64,000 bases of DNA from Devosia sp. LC5 (GTDB lineage: Bacteria > Pseudomonadota > Alphaproteobacteria > Rhizobiales > Devosiaceae). The translations under genes were made by a program, and so were the position numbers. The notes beneath the pieces were generated by a model that saw only the letters and a list, made by a program, of their open reading frames with translations, searched no databases and was not told the origin of the DNA. Where the stretch lies: positions 1-64,000 of the forward strand of contig NZ_JNNO01000009.1 in the NCBI RefSeq assembly GCF_000735585.1, read 5' to 3'. Of this stretch, positions 44,934-53,289 are shown one piece after another. The first letter of the stretch is position 1, and each line of letters begins with the position of its first letter.

Positions 44934-46943
44934 ATGCTCAAGATCGTGACTGGCAGCATTGCGCGCCGGATGTCCGCGCTGCTGCTCCTGTTCGTCGTCG
45001 GCTTTGCCGGCCTGACTGCCTATCAGCTGACCAATATTCACAACAATCTCATCGACCTCAAAAAGGCCGAGATCAAAAGCGTCATCGAAACCGCGGTGAC
45101 CATGCTCGGCAATTACGATGCGCGCGTTCAGGCCGGCGAAATGACGCTGGACGCAGCCCAGACCGAAGCCAAGGCCATGCTGCACGCCATCAACTATTCG
45201 GGCGATGACTACGTTTTCGCGGTGACCCATGACTATGTCATGATCGTCAACGCCAACCCCGCCGTGGTCGACACCAATATGCGCGACCGCACCGATACCA
45301 ATGGCAAGCGGTTCATCGAAGAATATACCGATGGCGCCCGCACCCAGGGCTCGATCTTCACCACTTTCATGTTCTCGGGCGCCAATCCCGACGCACCGGC
45401 CATCGAAAAGCTGACCTATGTGCAGAATTTCGCGCCCTGGTCCTGGGCCATCGGCACAGGCGTGCTGCAGACCGATATCGATGCCATCTATCAGGAAAAT
45501 GCGCTGAGCAGCGCGCTGATCGCCCTGGGCGTCATCGCCGTTCTGATGCTGGCCGGCTGGCTCATCGTGCGTAGCCTGACCAAGCCGATCACCGCGCTCA
45601 ATGGCCAGATGGCCGAACTGGCCGATGGCAAGTTCGACATCACCATCCAGGGCACCGGCCGGGCCGACGAAATCGGCGCCATGGCACGCGCCGTCGACGT
45701 GTTCCGCGACAATGGCGAGAAAATCGCCCACATGACGCAGGCTGAAGCCGCCCGCATCCTCCGCGACGAGGAAACCCGCAAGGAAATGATGACCGAGCTG
45801 CAAAGCGCCTTCGGCTCGGTGGTCGATGCCGCCGCGGAAGGCGATTTCTCCCAGCGCGTCACCGCCGACTTCCCCGATCCCGAACTCAATGCCCTGGCCA
45901 GCAGCGTCAATAGCCTGGTCAAGACCGTCGATACCGGCCTCGCCGAAACCAGTCAGGTACTCTCGGCTCTGGCCAATGCCGATCTGACCAAGCGGGTCGA
46001 AGGTCTCTATGAAGGTGCTTTCGGGCGCCTCAAGGACGACACCAACGCCGTGGCGATCAAGTTCTCCGACATTGTCGGGCGGCTGCGCGATACGTCGGGC
46101 CAGCTCAAGCTCGCGACCGGGGAAATCCTGTCGGGCGCCAACGATCTGTCCGAGCGGACGACCAAGCAGGCCGCGACGATCGAGGAAACCTCGGCCGCCA
46201 TGGAGCAACTGGCCGCCACGGTCACGCAGAACTCGACCCGCGCTAAATCCGCCAGCGACAATGCCATTGCTTCGACCCGTTCGGCCGAAGAAGGCGGCGT
46301 GGTGATGGCCGAAGCCACCCAGGCCATGGAGCGCATCGCTACCTCCTCGTCCAAGATCTCCAACATTATCGGCATGATCGACGACATCGCCTTCCAGACC
46401 AACCTCTTGGCGCTCAACGCCTCGGTTGAAGCGGCCCGGGCCGGTGAAGCCGGCAAGGGCTTCGCCGTGGTCGCCGTGGAAGTACGGCGCCTGGCCCAGT
46501 CCTCCGCTCAAGCCTCGACCGAGGTCAAGGCACTGATCGAGCAATCAGCGCTCGAAGTGCGCGGCGGCACCAGGCTGGTGGCGGACGCCGCCGCCAAGCT
46601 CGACGAAATGCTGGACGGCGTGCGCGCCAATTCCGAACTGCTTGAGGGCATTGCCCGCGACAGCTCGGAGCAGGCCAGCGCTATCCAGGAAGTGGGCGTT
46701 GCCGTCCGCCAGATGGATGAGATGACCCAGCACAACGCCGCTTTGGTCGAGGAAATCAATGCCTCGATCGAGCAGACCGAAGGCCAGGCCATCCAGCTCG
46801 ACGGCATTGTCGAGATCTTCTCGGTACATCAGGCACCGGCCGAGCCCCTGCGGCATGCTGCGCCGCCCCGCCGGAAGGCTGCGCCAGCCTATCGCGCCCA
46901 GGGTAATACCGCGATCAAGATGGACGATTGGGAAAGTTTCTGA
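44934..46943 (+). CDS. Methyl-accepting chemotaxis protein with single-Cache sensor
   Basis: Inner-membrane chemoreceptor, 669 aa. The first helix is about 11-33. A periplasmic sCache_2-type domain (about 34-190) contains YSGDDYVFAVTHDYVMIVNA and APWSWAIGTGV. The second helix spans about 191-212, then come HAMP (about 212-265) and a second HAMP-like stretch. The signalling hairpin (about 400-640) has the tip DDIAFQTNLLALNASVEAAR. A flexible Ala/Pro linker ends in MDDWESF, matching the x-[FYWH]-x-x-[FYWH] pentapeptide that tethers CheR/CheB, like NWETF in E. coli. No che genes are nearby. An intrinsic terminator follows directly. Cache domains of this type often bind small organic acids; the ligand here is unknown. 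Confidence 0.95.
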   Translation: MLKIVTGSIARRMSALLLLFVVGFAGLTAYQLTNIHNNLIDLKKAEIKSVIETAVTMLGNYDARVQAGEMTLDAAQTEAKAMLHAINYSGDDYVFAVTHDYVMIVNANPAVVDTNMRDRTDTNGKRFIEEYTDGARTQGSIFTTFMFSGANPDAPAIEKLTYVQNFAPWSWAIGTGVLQTDIDAIYQENALSSALIALGVIAVLMLAGWLIVRSLTKPITALNGQMAELADGKFDITIQGTGRADEIGAMARAVDVFRDNGEKIAHMTQAEAARILRDEETRKEMMTELQSAFGSVVDAAAEGDFSQRVTADFPDPELNALASSVNSLVKTVDTGLAETSQVLSALANADLTKRVEGLYEGAFGRLKDDTNAVAIKFSDIVGRLRDTSGQLKLATGEILSGANDLSERTTKQAATIEETSAAMEQLAATVTQNSTRAKSASDNAIASTRSAEEGGVVMAEATQAMERIATSSSKISNIIGMIDDIAFQTNLLALNASVEAARAGEAGKGFAVVAVEVRRLAQSSAQASTEVKALIEQSALEVRGGTRLVADAAAKLDEMLDGVRANSELLEGIARDSSEQASAIQEVGVAVRQMDEMTQHNAALVEEINASIEQTEGQAIQLDGIVEIFSVHQAPAEPLRHAAPPRRKAAPAYRAQGNTAIKMDDWESF

Positions 46944-46964
46944 TCTGTCCCAGACCTGAACCGG

Positions 46965-46996
46965 AAAGGCCCTTTCTTGCGGAGGGCCTTTTCTTT
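46965..46996 (+). terminator. Intrinsic terminator after the chemoreceptor gene
   Basis: AAAGGCCCT and AGGGCCTTT form a perfect 9-bp stem with a 9-base loop, followed by TCTTT, 22 bases after the stop codon. The rest of the 389-base gap (to 47332) shows no supported gene; one 42-codon frame (47123-47251) has a fair ribosome site only. Confidence 0.85.
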
Positions 46997-47332
46997 GCGC
47001 AGTACTGATGTCGAGATCGAGGAGCCCGCCGGACTGACCTTGCTGCGCAGAAGCCCTCGGCCCGCTCAAAAAACTGCACCAGCACCCCAAGGACTTCCAA
47101 GGCTCAGGCGTCAAAAGGAGCAATGGCAAGACAAAGGGGCCCCGATGCATCGAAGCGACGGCATTTTTTCTCCGCAGACGTGGCGTCCAAGGGCGTGTCA
47201 AGATGGCCATGGGCCACCTCTAGGCAGATTCGAGCGTGCTCTGCCGCTTGACAGGGTCTTGGCAGGCATGATCGTCAAAGATAGCTATAAACCATTGTGG
47301 CTGCCGGGAACCGTCTCTTCTGGAAACCTGAA

Positions 47333-50011
47333 ATGAATTGCAAATCCTTGGTATTGGCGCTGGGACTATTGGCGCTCGGTTCGGCCACGCAGGTGTGGGC
47401 GCAGGATGTACTCGGCCCGCTTGCCGGCGCGGTTGATCAGCAATTGGTGAAGGGCTGGCAGGCCGGGGAAGAAGGCGGCTGGTTCGTCCTGCGCAATGAC
47501 ACGCTGGAAGGCTCCGAGCAGACGCTGGCCATCAATGCGGGCCCGCCACCCACGGATGGGCGGGAAATCACCGTCAACGTCACGCTCAAGTCGCAAATTC
47601 CGGAAGCCGCCATCGGCCTGCTCGCCCGCAGCGCCACCAATAATGACATCTGCCTGATGGAGATCACGGCCGAGGCCAAGGGCAATCTGTTCTGCGTTAT
47701 CGAGGGCGATTTCAAATCCATCGCCTCGGTGCCCAACGCTGCCCGCATGGATGGCAGCGACATCATCACCATGGTCGAAGTGCCCGGTGCCGCGCGCTTC
47801 TTCATCAACGACACCCAGATTGGCGATGTCACCTATGCCACAGCGCTCGGCGCCGAGATCGGCGTCATGGCCTATGAACGCGGGACCTTCGGGCTGGCCG
47901 ATTTCCAGATCAGCGGCCCCCAGCCCGGCGCGGCCAGCAGCGGCGCGGGCCTGCCACCCAAAGGTGGCTCGGGCGGTACGGGCCTGCCACCCAAGGGCGG
48001 CACCAGCGCTGGCGGCTCGGGCACCGCGCCCAGCGGCGGCGCCGGCGGCAGCGCGGGCAGCGGCGACAATAAAATGGCCGCCATCATGGGACCGCTTGCC
48101 GATGCCATCAATGGCAGCGATGACAAGCAAGGCTGGGAGCTGTTCTTTGAGGATAATTGGCTGGTCCTGGTCAATTCCGCGACGGCCTCAAGCGAGCTGG
48201 TCTACAAAATGCCGGTCGGGCCGCTGACCTCGGGCGAACGCGTCACCAGCCTCGATGTCGGCATCCTGCCGCCACAGGGCGAGGACGCGGCGAACTTCAG
48301 CAAATCCGCAGCCGGCATCCTGATCGAAAGCAGCGATGGCCGCGCCTCCTGTATTGGCGAAATCACCGCCGCCCGCGACGGGCTGGTACTCTGCTTTGGC
48401 GCCGATGGCCAAGGGCGAGAAGTCGGCCGGCTTGCCGGCGCTGCCCAGGGTGGCGGCAAGGACGTGCTGCAATTTGTCGAACGGCCGGGCTTTGGCGAAT
48501 TCCGGCTCAACGGCCAGGTCATCGCCCAGCTCCAGGACGATCCCGCCCTTGGCGGCGATATCGGGATCCTCGCCTATGAACGCGGCGAATTCTATGTCGG
48601 GGGCTTCACCATCTCCTCAGGCGCCGGCACGGCATCGACCGGCACGCCCTCCTCGGGGGGAACGACATCAGTGGGCGCTGGCGTGCCGATGTTCGGCCAT
48701 GACGAGGCGCGCCTGATCGGGGTCTATCTGGGTCTCACCAACAGTATTTTCATGCATGAATTCGGCCATGCGCTGATCGGGGAATTGCAAATCCCCTCCA
48801 CTGGCCCGGAAGAAGATTCGGTCGATATCTTCTCGGCGCTCAAGGTGGTCGAGCCAACCATGTATCCCACCGAGGATGAGGGGATCAATGCGATCGGCCG
48901 CGAAGTGGCGACCTATTCGGCCCTGCAATGGTATTATAGCGGCATGCTGGCCCAGCAGCAGGGCAGCGGCGAAACCCCCTGGCAGGACGAACACACCCCC
49001 GACCTCAAGCGGTTCCGCAACGTGTTCTGCGTGATGTATGGCGGCAATCCGGCGATCTTCACCAGCATGGCCGAACAGATCAAGTTCGACGAGCGTACCC
49101 TGGGACGCTGCGAGGAAGAGTTCACCAAGCAGAACCGCGCCTGGCGCACCATCCTGGCGCCGCACACAAGGGTAGATACCTGGTTCCCCGAAGGGCAATT
49201 GCCGGCCGATGCGCCCGGCGCCAAGGTCGAAGTAACCTTCGAGCCATCCAACAGCGAGATCGGCACCTTCCTGGCCACGACATTCGGCGACGGGTTGCGC
49301 GGCTTTGCCGACAACCTGTCCAAGAACTATGCCCTGCCCCGCCCGATCGCCGTCACCTACAAGGATTGTGGCGAGCTCAATGCCTGGTACGATCCCCGCG
49401 AGGGGAGCATCACCATGTGCTACGATCTGATCGAGCACCTGGCCCTCATGATTTCCGATATCGAAATGGGCACCGGCGACACCGGCAGCGCCGCGCAGAC
49501 CCAGCCCACCAGCACCGCCGGCAATGTCGCCCAAACCAGCACTGCATCGGTCGGCAATGCCACCTCGGCCGACGAATTGGCCGACCTGGGCGTGCCGGTG
49601 ACCAGCGTACTGTTTCCCGCGCCCTATAAAGGCCCCACCCCTGCCAGCCATAGCAAAGCCCAGATCCTGACCACGCAAGACCTGGCCGCCGCGCTGAACG
49701 AGGGCACGCCGATGCTGCTTATCGATACGAGTGGCCTGGCCGAAACCATCCCCGGCGCGCTTTCGGTGACCGATGCCGGCAAGGATGGCAGCCTGACTGA
49801 TCGGTTCCAGAGCGCCGTCGACGGCTGGCTCAAGGAGGAAACCGCCAGCGACGCCAGGATGCCCGTCATCTTCTTCGGCCGGGACCGGCAGGACCGTTCG
49901 TCCTACAATGGCGCCCTGCGCGCCGGCGCCCTGGGCTGGAACGCCTTCTGGTATCGCGGCGGCATCGAGGCCTGGCAATCCAACGGCCTGCCCTTGGCGG
50001 CCGTGGAGTAG
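47333..50011 (+). CDS. Large secreted fusion: two tandem beta modules, DUF4344-type metallopeptidase, degenerate rhodanese
   Basis: 892 aa. A signal peptide covers about 1-24 (MNCKSLVLALGLLALG to VWAQ), so it is periplasmic or exported. Two related modules (about 25-200 and 245-430) share GPLA at the start and IG(V/I)(M/L)AYERG.F...F.IS at the end, joined by a Gly/Pro/Ser linker with a repeated GLPPKGG. The central part (about 455-715) matches DUF4344 putative metallopeptidases: zinc motif FMHEFGHALIGEL (His475-Glu476...His479), EDSVDIFSALKV and AWYDPREGSITMCYDLIEHL. The last part (about 750-892) is rhodanese-like (NAFWYRGGIEAWQSNGLPL), but the active-site Cys position reads FFGRDRQDRSSYNGA, so it cannot carry a persulfide. 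Function is unknown. ATG 47333 is chosen because only it gives the signal peptide. Confidence 0.8.
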   Translation: MNCKSLVLALGLLALGSATQVWAQDVLGPLAGAVDQQLVKGWQAGEEGGWFVLRNDTLEGSEQTLAINAGPPPTDGREITVNVTLKSQIPEAAIGLLARSATNNDICLMEITAEAKGNLFCVIEGDFKSIASVPNAARMDGSDIITMVEVPGAARFFINDTQIGDVTYATALGAEIGVMAYERGTFGLADFQISGPQPGAASSGAGLPPKGGSGGTGLPPKGGTSAGGSGTAPSGGAGGSAGSGDNKMAAIMGPLADAINGSDDKQGWELFFEDNWLVLVNSATASSELVYKMPVGPLTSGERVTSLDVGILPPQGEDAANFSKSAAGILIESSDGRASCIGEITAARDGLVLCFGADGQGREVGRLAGAAQGGGKDVLQFVERPGFGEFRLNGQVIAQLQDDPALGGDIGILAYERGEFYVGGFTISSGAGTASTGTPSSGGTTSVGAGVPMFGHDEARLIGVYLGLTNSIFMHEFGHALIGELQIPSTGPEEDSVDIFSALKVVEPTMYPTEDEGINAIGREVATYSALQWYYSGMLAQQQGSGETPWQDEHTPDLKRFRNVFCVMYGGNPAIFTSMAEQIKFDERTLGRCEEEFTKQNRAWRTILAPHTRVDTWFPEGQLPADAPGAKVEVTFEPSNSEIGTFLATTFGDGLRGFADNLSKNYALPRPIAVTYKDCGELNAWYDPREGSITMCYDLIEHLALMISDIEMGTGDTGSAAQTQPTSTAGNVAQTSTASVGNATSADELADLGVPVTSVLFPAPYKGPTPASHSKAQILTTQDLAAALNEGTPMLLIDTSGLAETIPGALSVTDAGKDGSLTDRFQSAVDGWLKEETASDARMPVIFFGRDRQDRSSYNGALRAGALGWNAFWYRGGIEAWQSNGLPLAAVE

Positions 50012-50158
50012 GCGCCTAGTCCTGCAGCAGGCTGATCAAGGCCGAACGACCCGCGGCGCTACAGATCTCGCCGCCCCTCGCCACCATTCGCCTGCCGGGC
50101 GAGGACATGGGCCCATCGGTTCCAAACAAATGGGTCCTGAGCCCGGCGCCCCTGCCGT

Positions 50159-50458
50159 CTAAGCACTTTTGAACAGCCTGACCGGCTTGCCCGGGCCGCG
50201 CTGGATGATGCCTTTGGCTTCCAGATCCAGCTGGACCGCCTTTAGCCACCATCCGGCCTTGGCGCCGCCGGGAAATTCGGTTTCGCACAGATGTGGCAGA
50301 ACCGCGATATTGGCTTCAGCCACGCTGAGCCCCGGCGCCTGCTCGGGCAGTGCCGCCAATAAAGCATGGCGCATGGCCATGTATTTGGCCTTGTTGACCC
50401 GCTCGGTATGATGGGGCGAAGTGATACTTTGAATGAGAATTTTCTCGCTGTCAGGCAT
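50159..50458 (-). CDS. Small conserved protein (DUF6958-like)
   Basis: 99 aa, cytoplasmic, no signal peptide. RVNKAKYMAMRHALLAALPE and FPGGAKAGWWLKAVQLDLEA fit my memory of DUF6958 proteins, which resemble small winged-helix folds; this assignment is not certain. The start at 50458 overlaps the end of the DUF6151-like gene by 8 bases, so the pair is co-translated. The gene may respond to the TetR regulator across the divergent promoter. The 147 bases between its stop and the end of the DUF4344 gene hold nothing recognisable. Confidence 0.7.
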   Translation of the reverse strand: MPDSEKILIQSITSPHHTERVNKAKYMAMRHALLAALPEQAPGLSVAEANIAVLPHLCETEFPGGAKAGWWLKAVQLDLEAKGIIQRGPGKPVRLFKSA

Positions 50459-50984
50459 CGATCGTTCCTTTGACCGCGATTTGGGGAACCTTGAAGCCCA
50501 TGGCGATCCACGCCACGAGCAGCTTGCGATAAAAGCCCGCGGTTGCCAGCGCGCCGGATGGCACGTCATCCGGCACGGCGGAGCGATCCGGAGCATCCTG
50601 CGTCATGGTGCGTAGCTGCAGTGGTGGCAATTCATCGGGCTGCCACAGATTGCCGTAAAGACTGAGCCAGTGCCCGCCTTTGAATTCCAGAAACAGCGGC
50701 GTGTTGCAGCAGGATGCCAGCACCCGCCGCGTCGTCGCGCCGGGCCCGAGGCGGAATTCACGCAGCTTCTCGGCGCCGGTGGAAAAGCTGACCCGATCCT
50801 TGCGGTAAACCACATAGCGCGTACCGCCATGCGGGCTCAGAATGGGCTGAGGCAGATCGAGCGCCCCTAGCCTTCTGCCCGCCTCACTGCAACTGGTGCA
50901 GTGGCATTCAGTATTGATGATGGGCGTGCCGCGCACCTGGAGGCGCACGGCCCCGCAGGCACACCTCAACTCGGTCGTATTCAT
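50451..50984 (-). CDS. GFA-like zinc-binding protein (DUF6151-like)
   Basis: 177 aa, cytoplasmic. Cys pairs CACGAV, CHCTSC and the later ASCCNTPLFLEF are arranged as in the glutathione-dependent formaldehyde-activating (GFA/CENP-V) fold, where they bind zinc; the overall pattern fits DUF6151. Its reaction is unknown. ATG 50984 has ggaggg upstream and starts MNTTELRCACGAV, while the longer frame adds only eight residues. It is divergent from a TetR regulator with two operator-like repeats between, so it is very probably the regulator's target. Confidence 0.8.
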   Translation of the reverse strand: MNTTELRCACGAVRLQVRGTPIINTECHCTSCSEAGRRLGALDLPQPILSPHGGTRYVVYRKDRVSFSTGAEKLREFRLGPGATTRRVLASCCNTPLFLEFKGGHWLSLYGNLWQPDELPPLQLRTMTQDAPDRSAVPDDVPSGALATAGFYRKLLVAWIAMGFKVPQIAVKGTIDA

Positions 50985-51006
50985 GGCAACTAACCCTCCC
51001 CCAATC

Positions 51007-51052
51007 AAACTAGACGGTTTGGTTCTTCAATTAAAACTAGACGGTACAGTTT
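51007..51052. promoter_or_regulatory. Two TetR-type operators in the divergent promoter
   Basis: 51034-51052 (AAACTAGACGGTACAGTTT) is a 19-base dyad of the form AAACT..AC.GT..AGTTT. 51007-51025 repeats its left half exactly (AAACTAGACGGT) with a weaker right half. The sites are 27 bases apart, between the TetR and DUF6151-like genes. Confidence 0.75.
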
Positions 51053-51090
51053 GATTGTGTCAAGCAGGATTTGACGATTGGAGGGCGGCG

Positions 51091-51744
51091 ATGCCGATAG
51101 GCGACAATGAAGACCCTGCCGGCACACGGTCGGAACGCAAGCAGGCGGCCATTATTGGCGCGGCGGCCGAAGTCTTTCTGAGCACGGGCTATGCCGGCGC
51201 CAGCATGGACGAAATCGCCAGCCGGTCCGGGGTTTCCAAGCAGACCATCTACAAGCATTTCACCAGCAAGGAGGCGCTGTTCATCGCGGTCATGGGCCAG
51301 ATGATGGGCGAGGCCGATATCGCGGTGCATCTTGGCCTGCCCAAGGTGGAGGACCGCGCCCAGCTTGAGACCTATCTGCTGGACTACGCCGTCCGCCAGC
51401 TCACCATCGTGCTCACGCCCGGCCTGATGCAATTGCGCCGGCTGGTGATTGCCGAGGCCCAGCGCTTCCCCGAGCTGGCCAAGCAGCTCTATGCCCGCGG
51501 CCCGGCCAGGGCTCTCGAGGCCATGGGCGCGGCCTTTGAACAATTGGCCGCGAAAAACCTGCTGCAATTCTCCGATGCGCGGATAGCGGCATCCCAATTC
51601 AACTGGCTGGTAATGGCCGACCCGGTCAACCGCGTCATGATGCTGGGCGATGCGGCGTTACCGAGCCAGGCAGAAATCCGCCACCACGCCGAAGCGGCAA
51701 TAGCCACGTTCCTCGCCGCGTTCTTGCACCCGGACCAACGGTGA
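51091..51744 (+). CDS. TetR-family transcriptional regulator
   Basis: Repressor, 217 aa. The N-terminal HTH (about 12-60) has AAEVFLSTGYAGASMDEIAS and SGVSKQTIYKHFTSKEALF. The helical C-terminal domain (about 80-210) resembles the TetR_C_7/AefR-like class. ATG 51091 follows gattggagggcggcg, giving a good ribosome site; an upstream in-frame start at 51055 would overlap the operator region. It most likely represses itself and the DUF6151/DUF6958-like pair through the two dyads at 51007-51052. Ligand unknown. Confidence 0.93.
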   Translation: MPIGDNEDPAGTRSERKQAAIIGAAAEVFLSTGYAGASMDEIASRSGVSKQTIYKHFTSKEALFIAVMGQMMGEADIAVHLGLPKVEDRAQLETYLLDYAVRQLTIVLTPGLMQLRRLVIAEAQRFPELAKQLYARGPARALEAMGAAFEQLAAKNLLQFSDARIAASQFNWLVMADPVNRVMMLGDAALPSQAEIRHHAEAAIATFLAAFLHPDQR

Positions 51745-51786
51745 ACCGTCTCAGGCGCGCGTGAGGGAACAGACCGGGCTATTGCT

Positions 51787-52090
51787 TCACCGTGCAGAAA
51801 TCGTGTCGCCAATCTCGTGCAGCACCGCTGTCTTTGGCTTTACCTTGGCGAACAAATAGTCCACATCCGCATCGGCGCGGGTCGCAGGACCCACGATCGC
51901 CACTTTGGAAGAAAGGCTATTGCCCCCGCCAATGCCGTCGATCTGCAGCGGATGCCCCGAACCCATGATCTCGATGAGGAGGGCATCACGCGGCTGGATC
52001 GGCCGGTAGATCGCTGGCGAGAAAGAATGGCCCTTTCGAGGTTCCTCCCCGCATCATCACGCATGGAATTCGTACCAAATCGTCCTGCAT
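51787..52090 (-). pseudogene. prpF-family isomerase/tautomerase fragment, frameshifted and truncated
   Basis: PrpF-type proteins isomerise 2-methylaconitate or tautomerise 4-oxalomesaconate and are normally about 350-390 aa. From ATG 52090 (site gggagtgg upstream) the minus strand reads [20 protein letters not shown] and DLPADPAA, then hits TGA. Continuing one base out of frame gives [40 protein letters not shown] and AKVKPKT, then degenerates and stops at 51787. So a single-base frameshift at about 52000 and loss of roughly three quarters of the protein mark it as dead. The TetR gene occupies where the remainder should be. A 17-base dyad (52167-52183) precedes it, probably its old operator. 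Confidence 0.85.
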
Positions 52091-52166
52091 GGACGCCCAC
52101 TCCCTGTTCGCCCCAAGCAAATGCCCGAGCCGATCAGCGATGTGAATTGCGTTGTTTTGGCCGATC

Positions 52167-52183
52167 GATGCAAAATTCGCATC
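52167..52183. promoter_or_regulatory. 17-base dyad upstream of the prpF fragment
   Basis: GATGC.AA.TT.GCATC symmetry (GATGCAAAATTCGCATC), 77 bases before the fragment's ATG. It is operator-like, possibly left over from the intact locus. Between it and the DeoR stop (52184-52350) an open minus frame without a start codon ends RFERDAKKAF at 52245; I cannot identify it. Confidence 0.4.
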
Positions 52184-52350
52184 AATCGTGGATAGGGCCA
52201 GCGCTTGGCTCAGCGGCCGGCCAGTCGGAGCGGCGGGCTAAGCGTCAGAAGGCCTTCTTGGCGTCTCGCTCGAAACGGATCTGGCCCCGTGCATCGGCGG
52301 CGCCAAACTCGGCCTGACGGCTGCCCTTGAGCCTCCTCGATGTATCGTGG

Positions 52351-53136
52351 CTAACGGTCTGGTGCTCCGCAAACGACGACCTGTATTCCGCTCTGGCGCA
52401 GGCTTTCTTCGTTCTTTTGCTCCCGCGGCATCAGGTCGGTCACGAAGGAGGTGAATTCGGAGAAGGGCGCCACCCGTACGGCGGCGGCACCGGACCACTT
52501 GCTGACATCGGCCACGAGATAGCGGGTCCTCGAATTCTGCAGGATCGCGTTGGTGATCTGGGCGTCTTCATAGCTGAAGTCGAGCGCGCCGCTCGTTGGA
52601 TGCAAACCGCCAGTGCCCACCACTGCATGGGTAGCGTGGAACTTCTCGAAATAGCGAATGGTGTCGGCTCCGACCAAATCCCGGTCATTCGCCCGCCAGA
52701 CCCCGCCCGCAAGATGCAGCTCGATACCTTCGACGTCGCCAAGGGTCAGAGCGACATCTACATTGTTGGTGACGACGGTAAGACCCGCGTGTCCCCGCAG
52801 GGCCTCGGCGGTAAAACGAACCGTCGTGCCGATTCCCATGAATACGGTGGAGCCGTCGGGGATGTCCTGTGCAACGCGGGCGGCAATGAGCCGCTTGGCC
52901 GCGCCGTGGAGGCTGGCGCGGGCGTTGATGGAGGTGTTTTGTGGCAAGACGGGCAAGTCAACGCCACCATGCAGCCGCCGGGCCAGACCCAGTTCGCACA
53001 GCAGGTTGATATCCCGTCTTATGCTTTGCGTGGTGAGGCCGTACTCCTGCGCCAGCCGGTCGATCTGCTGGGCCCCGCGCGCACCGATGCGCAGCAAGAT
53101 GTCGTTCTGCCGATCCGAAAGCCGGGGATCGTTCAT
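52351..53136 (-). CDS. DeoR-family transcriptional regulator (GlpR-like)
   Basis: Repressor, 261 aa. The N-terminal HTH is RQNDILLRIGARGAQQIDRL with EYGLTTQSIRRDINLLCELG, a clear DeoR signature. The C-terminal sugar-phosphate isomerase-like sensor domain has GTTVRFTAEALRG, LTVVTNNVDVALTL and the LHLAGGVWR loop. GlpR-type members sense glycerol-3-phosphate. It lies 153 bases downstream of ugpC on the same strand, so it may be the fifth gene of the ugp transcript and its repressor. A matching dyad stands upstream of ugpB. Confidence 0.93.
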   Translation of the reverse strand: MNDPRLSDRQNDILLRIGARGAQQIDRLAQEYGLTTQSIRRDINLLCELGLARRLHGGVDLPVLPQNTSINARASLHGAAKRLIAARVAQDIPDGSTVFMGIGTTVRFTAEALRGHAGLTVVTNNVDVALTLGDVEGIELHLAGGVWRANDRDLVGADTIRYFEKFHATHAVVGTGGLHPTSGALDFSYEDAQITNAILQNSRTRYLVADVSKWSGAAAVRVAPFSEFTSFVTDLMPREQKNEESLRQSGIQVVVCGAPDR

Positions 53137-53289
53137 TTGCCAGGACCTGCAACGGCCTGGCCCGGATGGCGCTGCTCCTCAACGCTGTGCCGATCATGAT
53201 GCCTCTCCCGCGGCACCGCGGTGCGATTGAACTTCCTCGCGGTCTGAGGCTGGCGGTCGATCATTTGCTAGTTCCCGTGGCACCGGTAC

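Noticed and set aside
44925..46544. 539-aa minus-strand frame opposite the chemoreceptor
   Set aside because: Antisense to a gene with a full set of chemoreceptor motifs; composition is Gly/His/Asp-rich with no recognisable fold.
47123..47251. 42-codon plus-strand frame with aaaaggag before its ATG
   Set aside because: Only the ribosome site supports it; composition is Arg/Ser-rich and ordinary, with no homologue known to me, so it is not listed as a gene.
51817..52317. 166-aa plus-strand frame in the gap after the TetR gene
   Set aside because: The opposite strand encodes recognisable PrpF sequence with a frameshift; the plus frame has no similarity I recognise and no good ribosome site.
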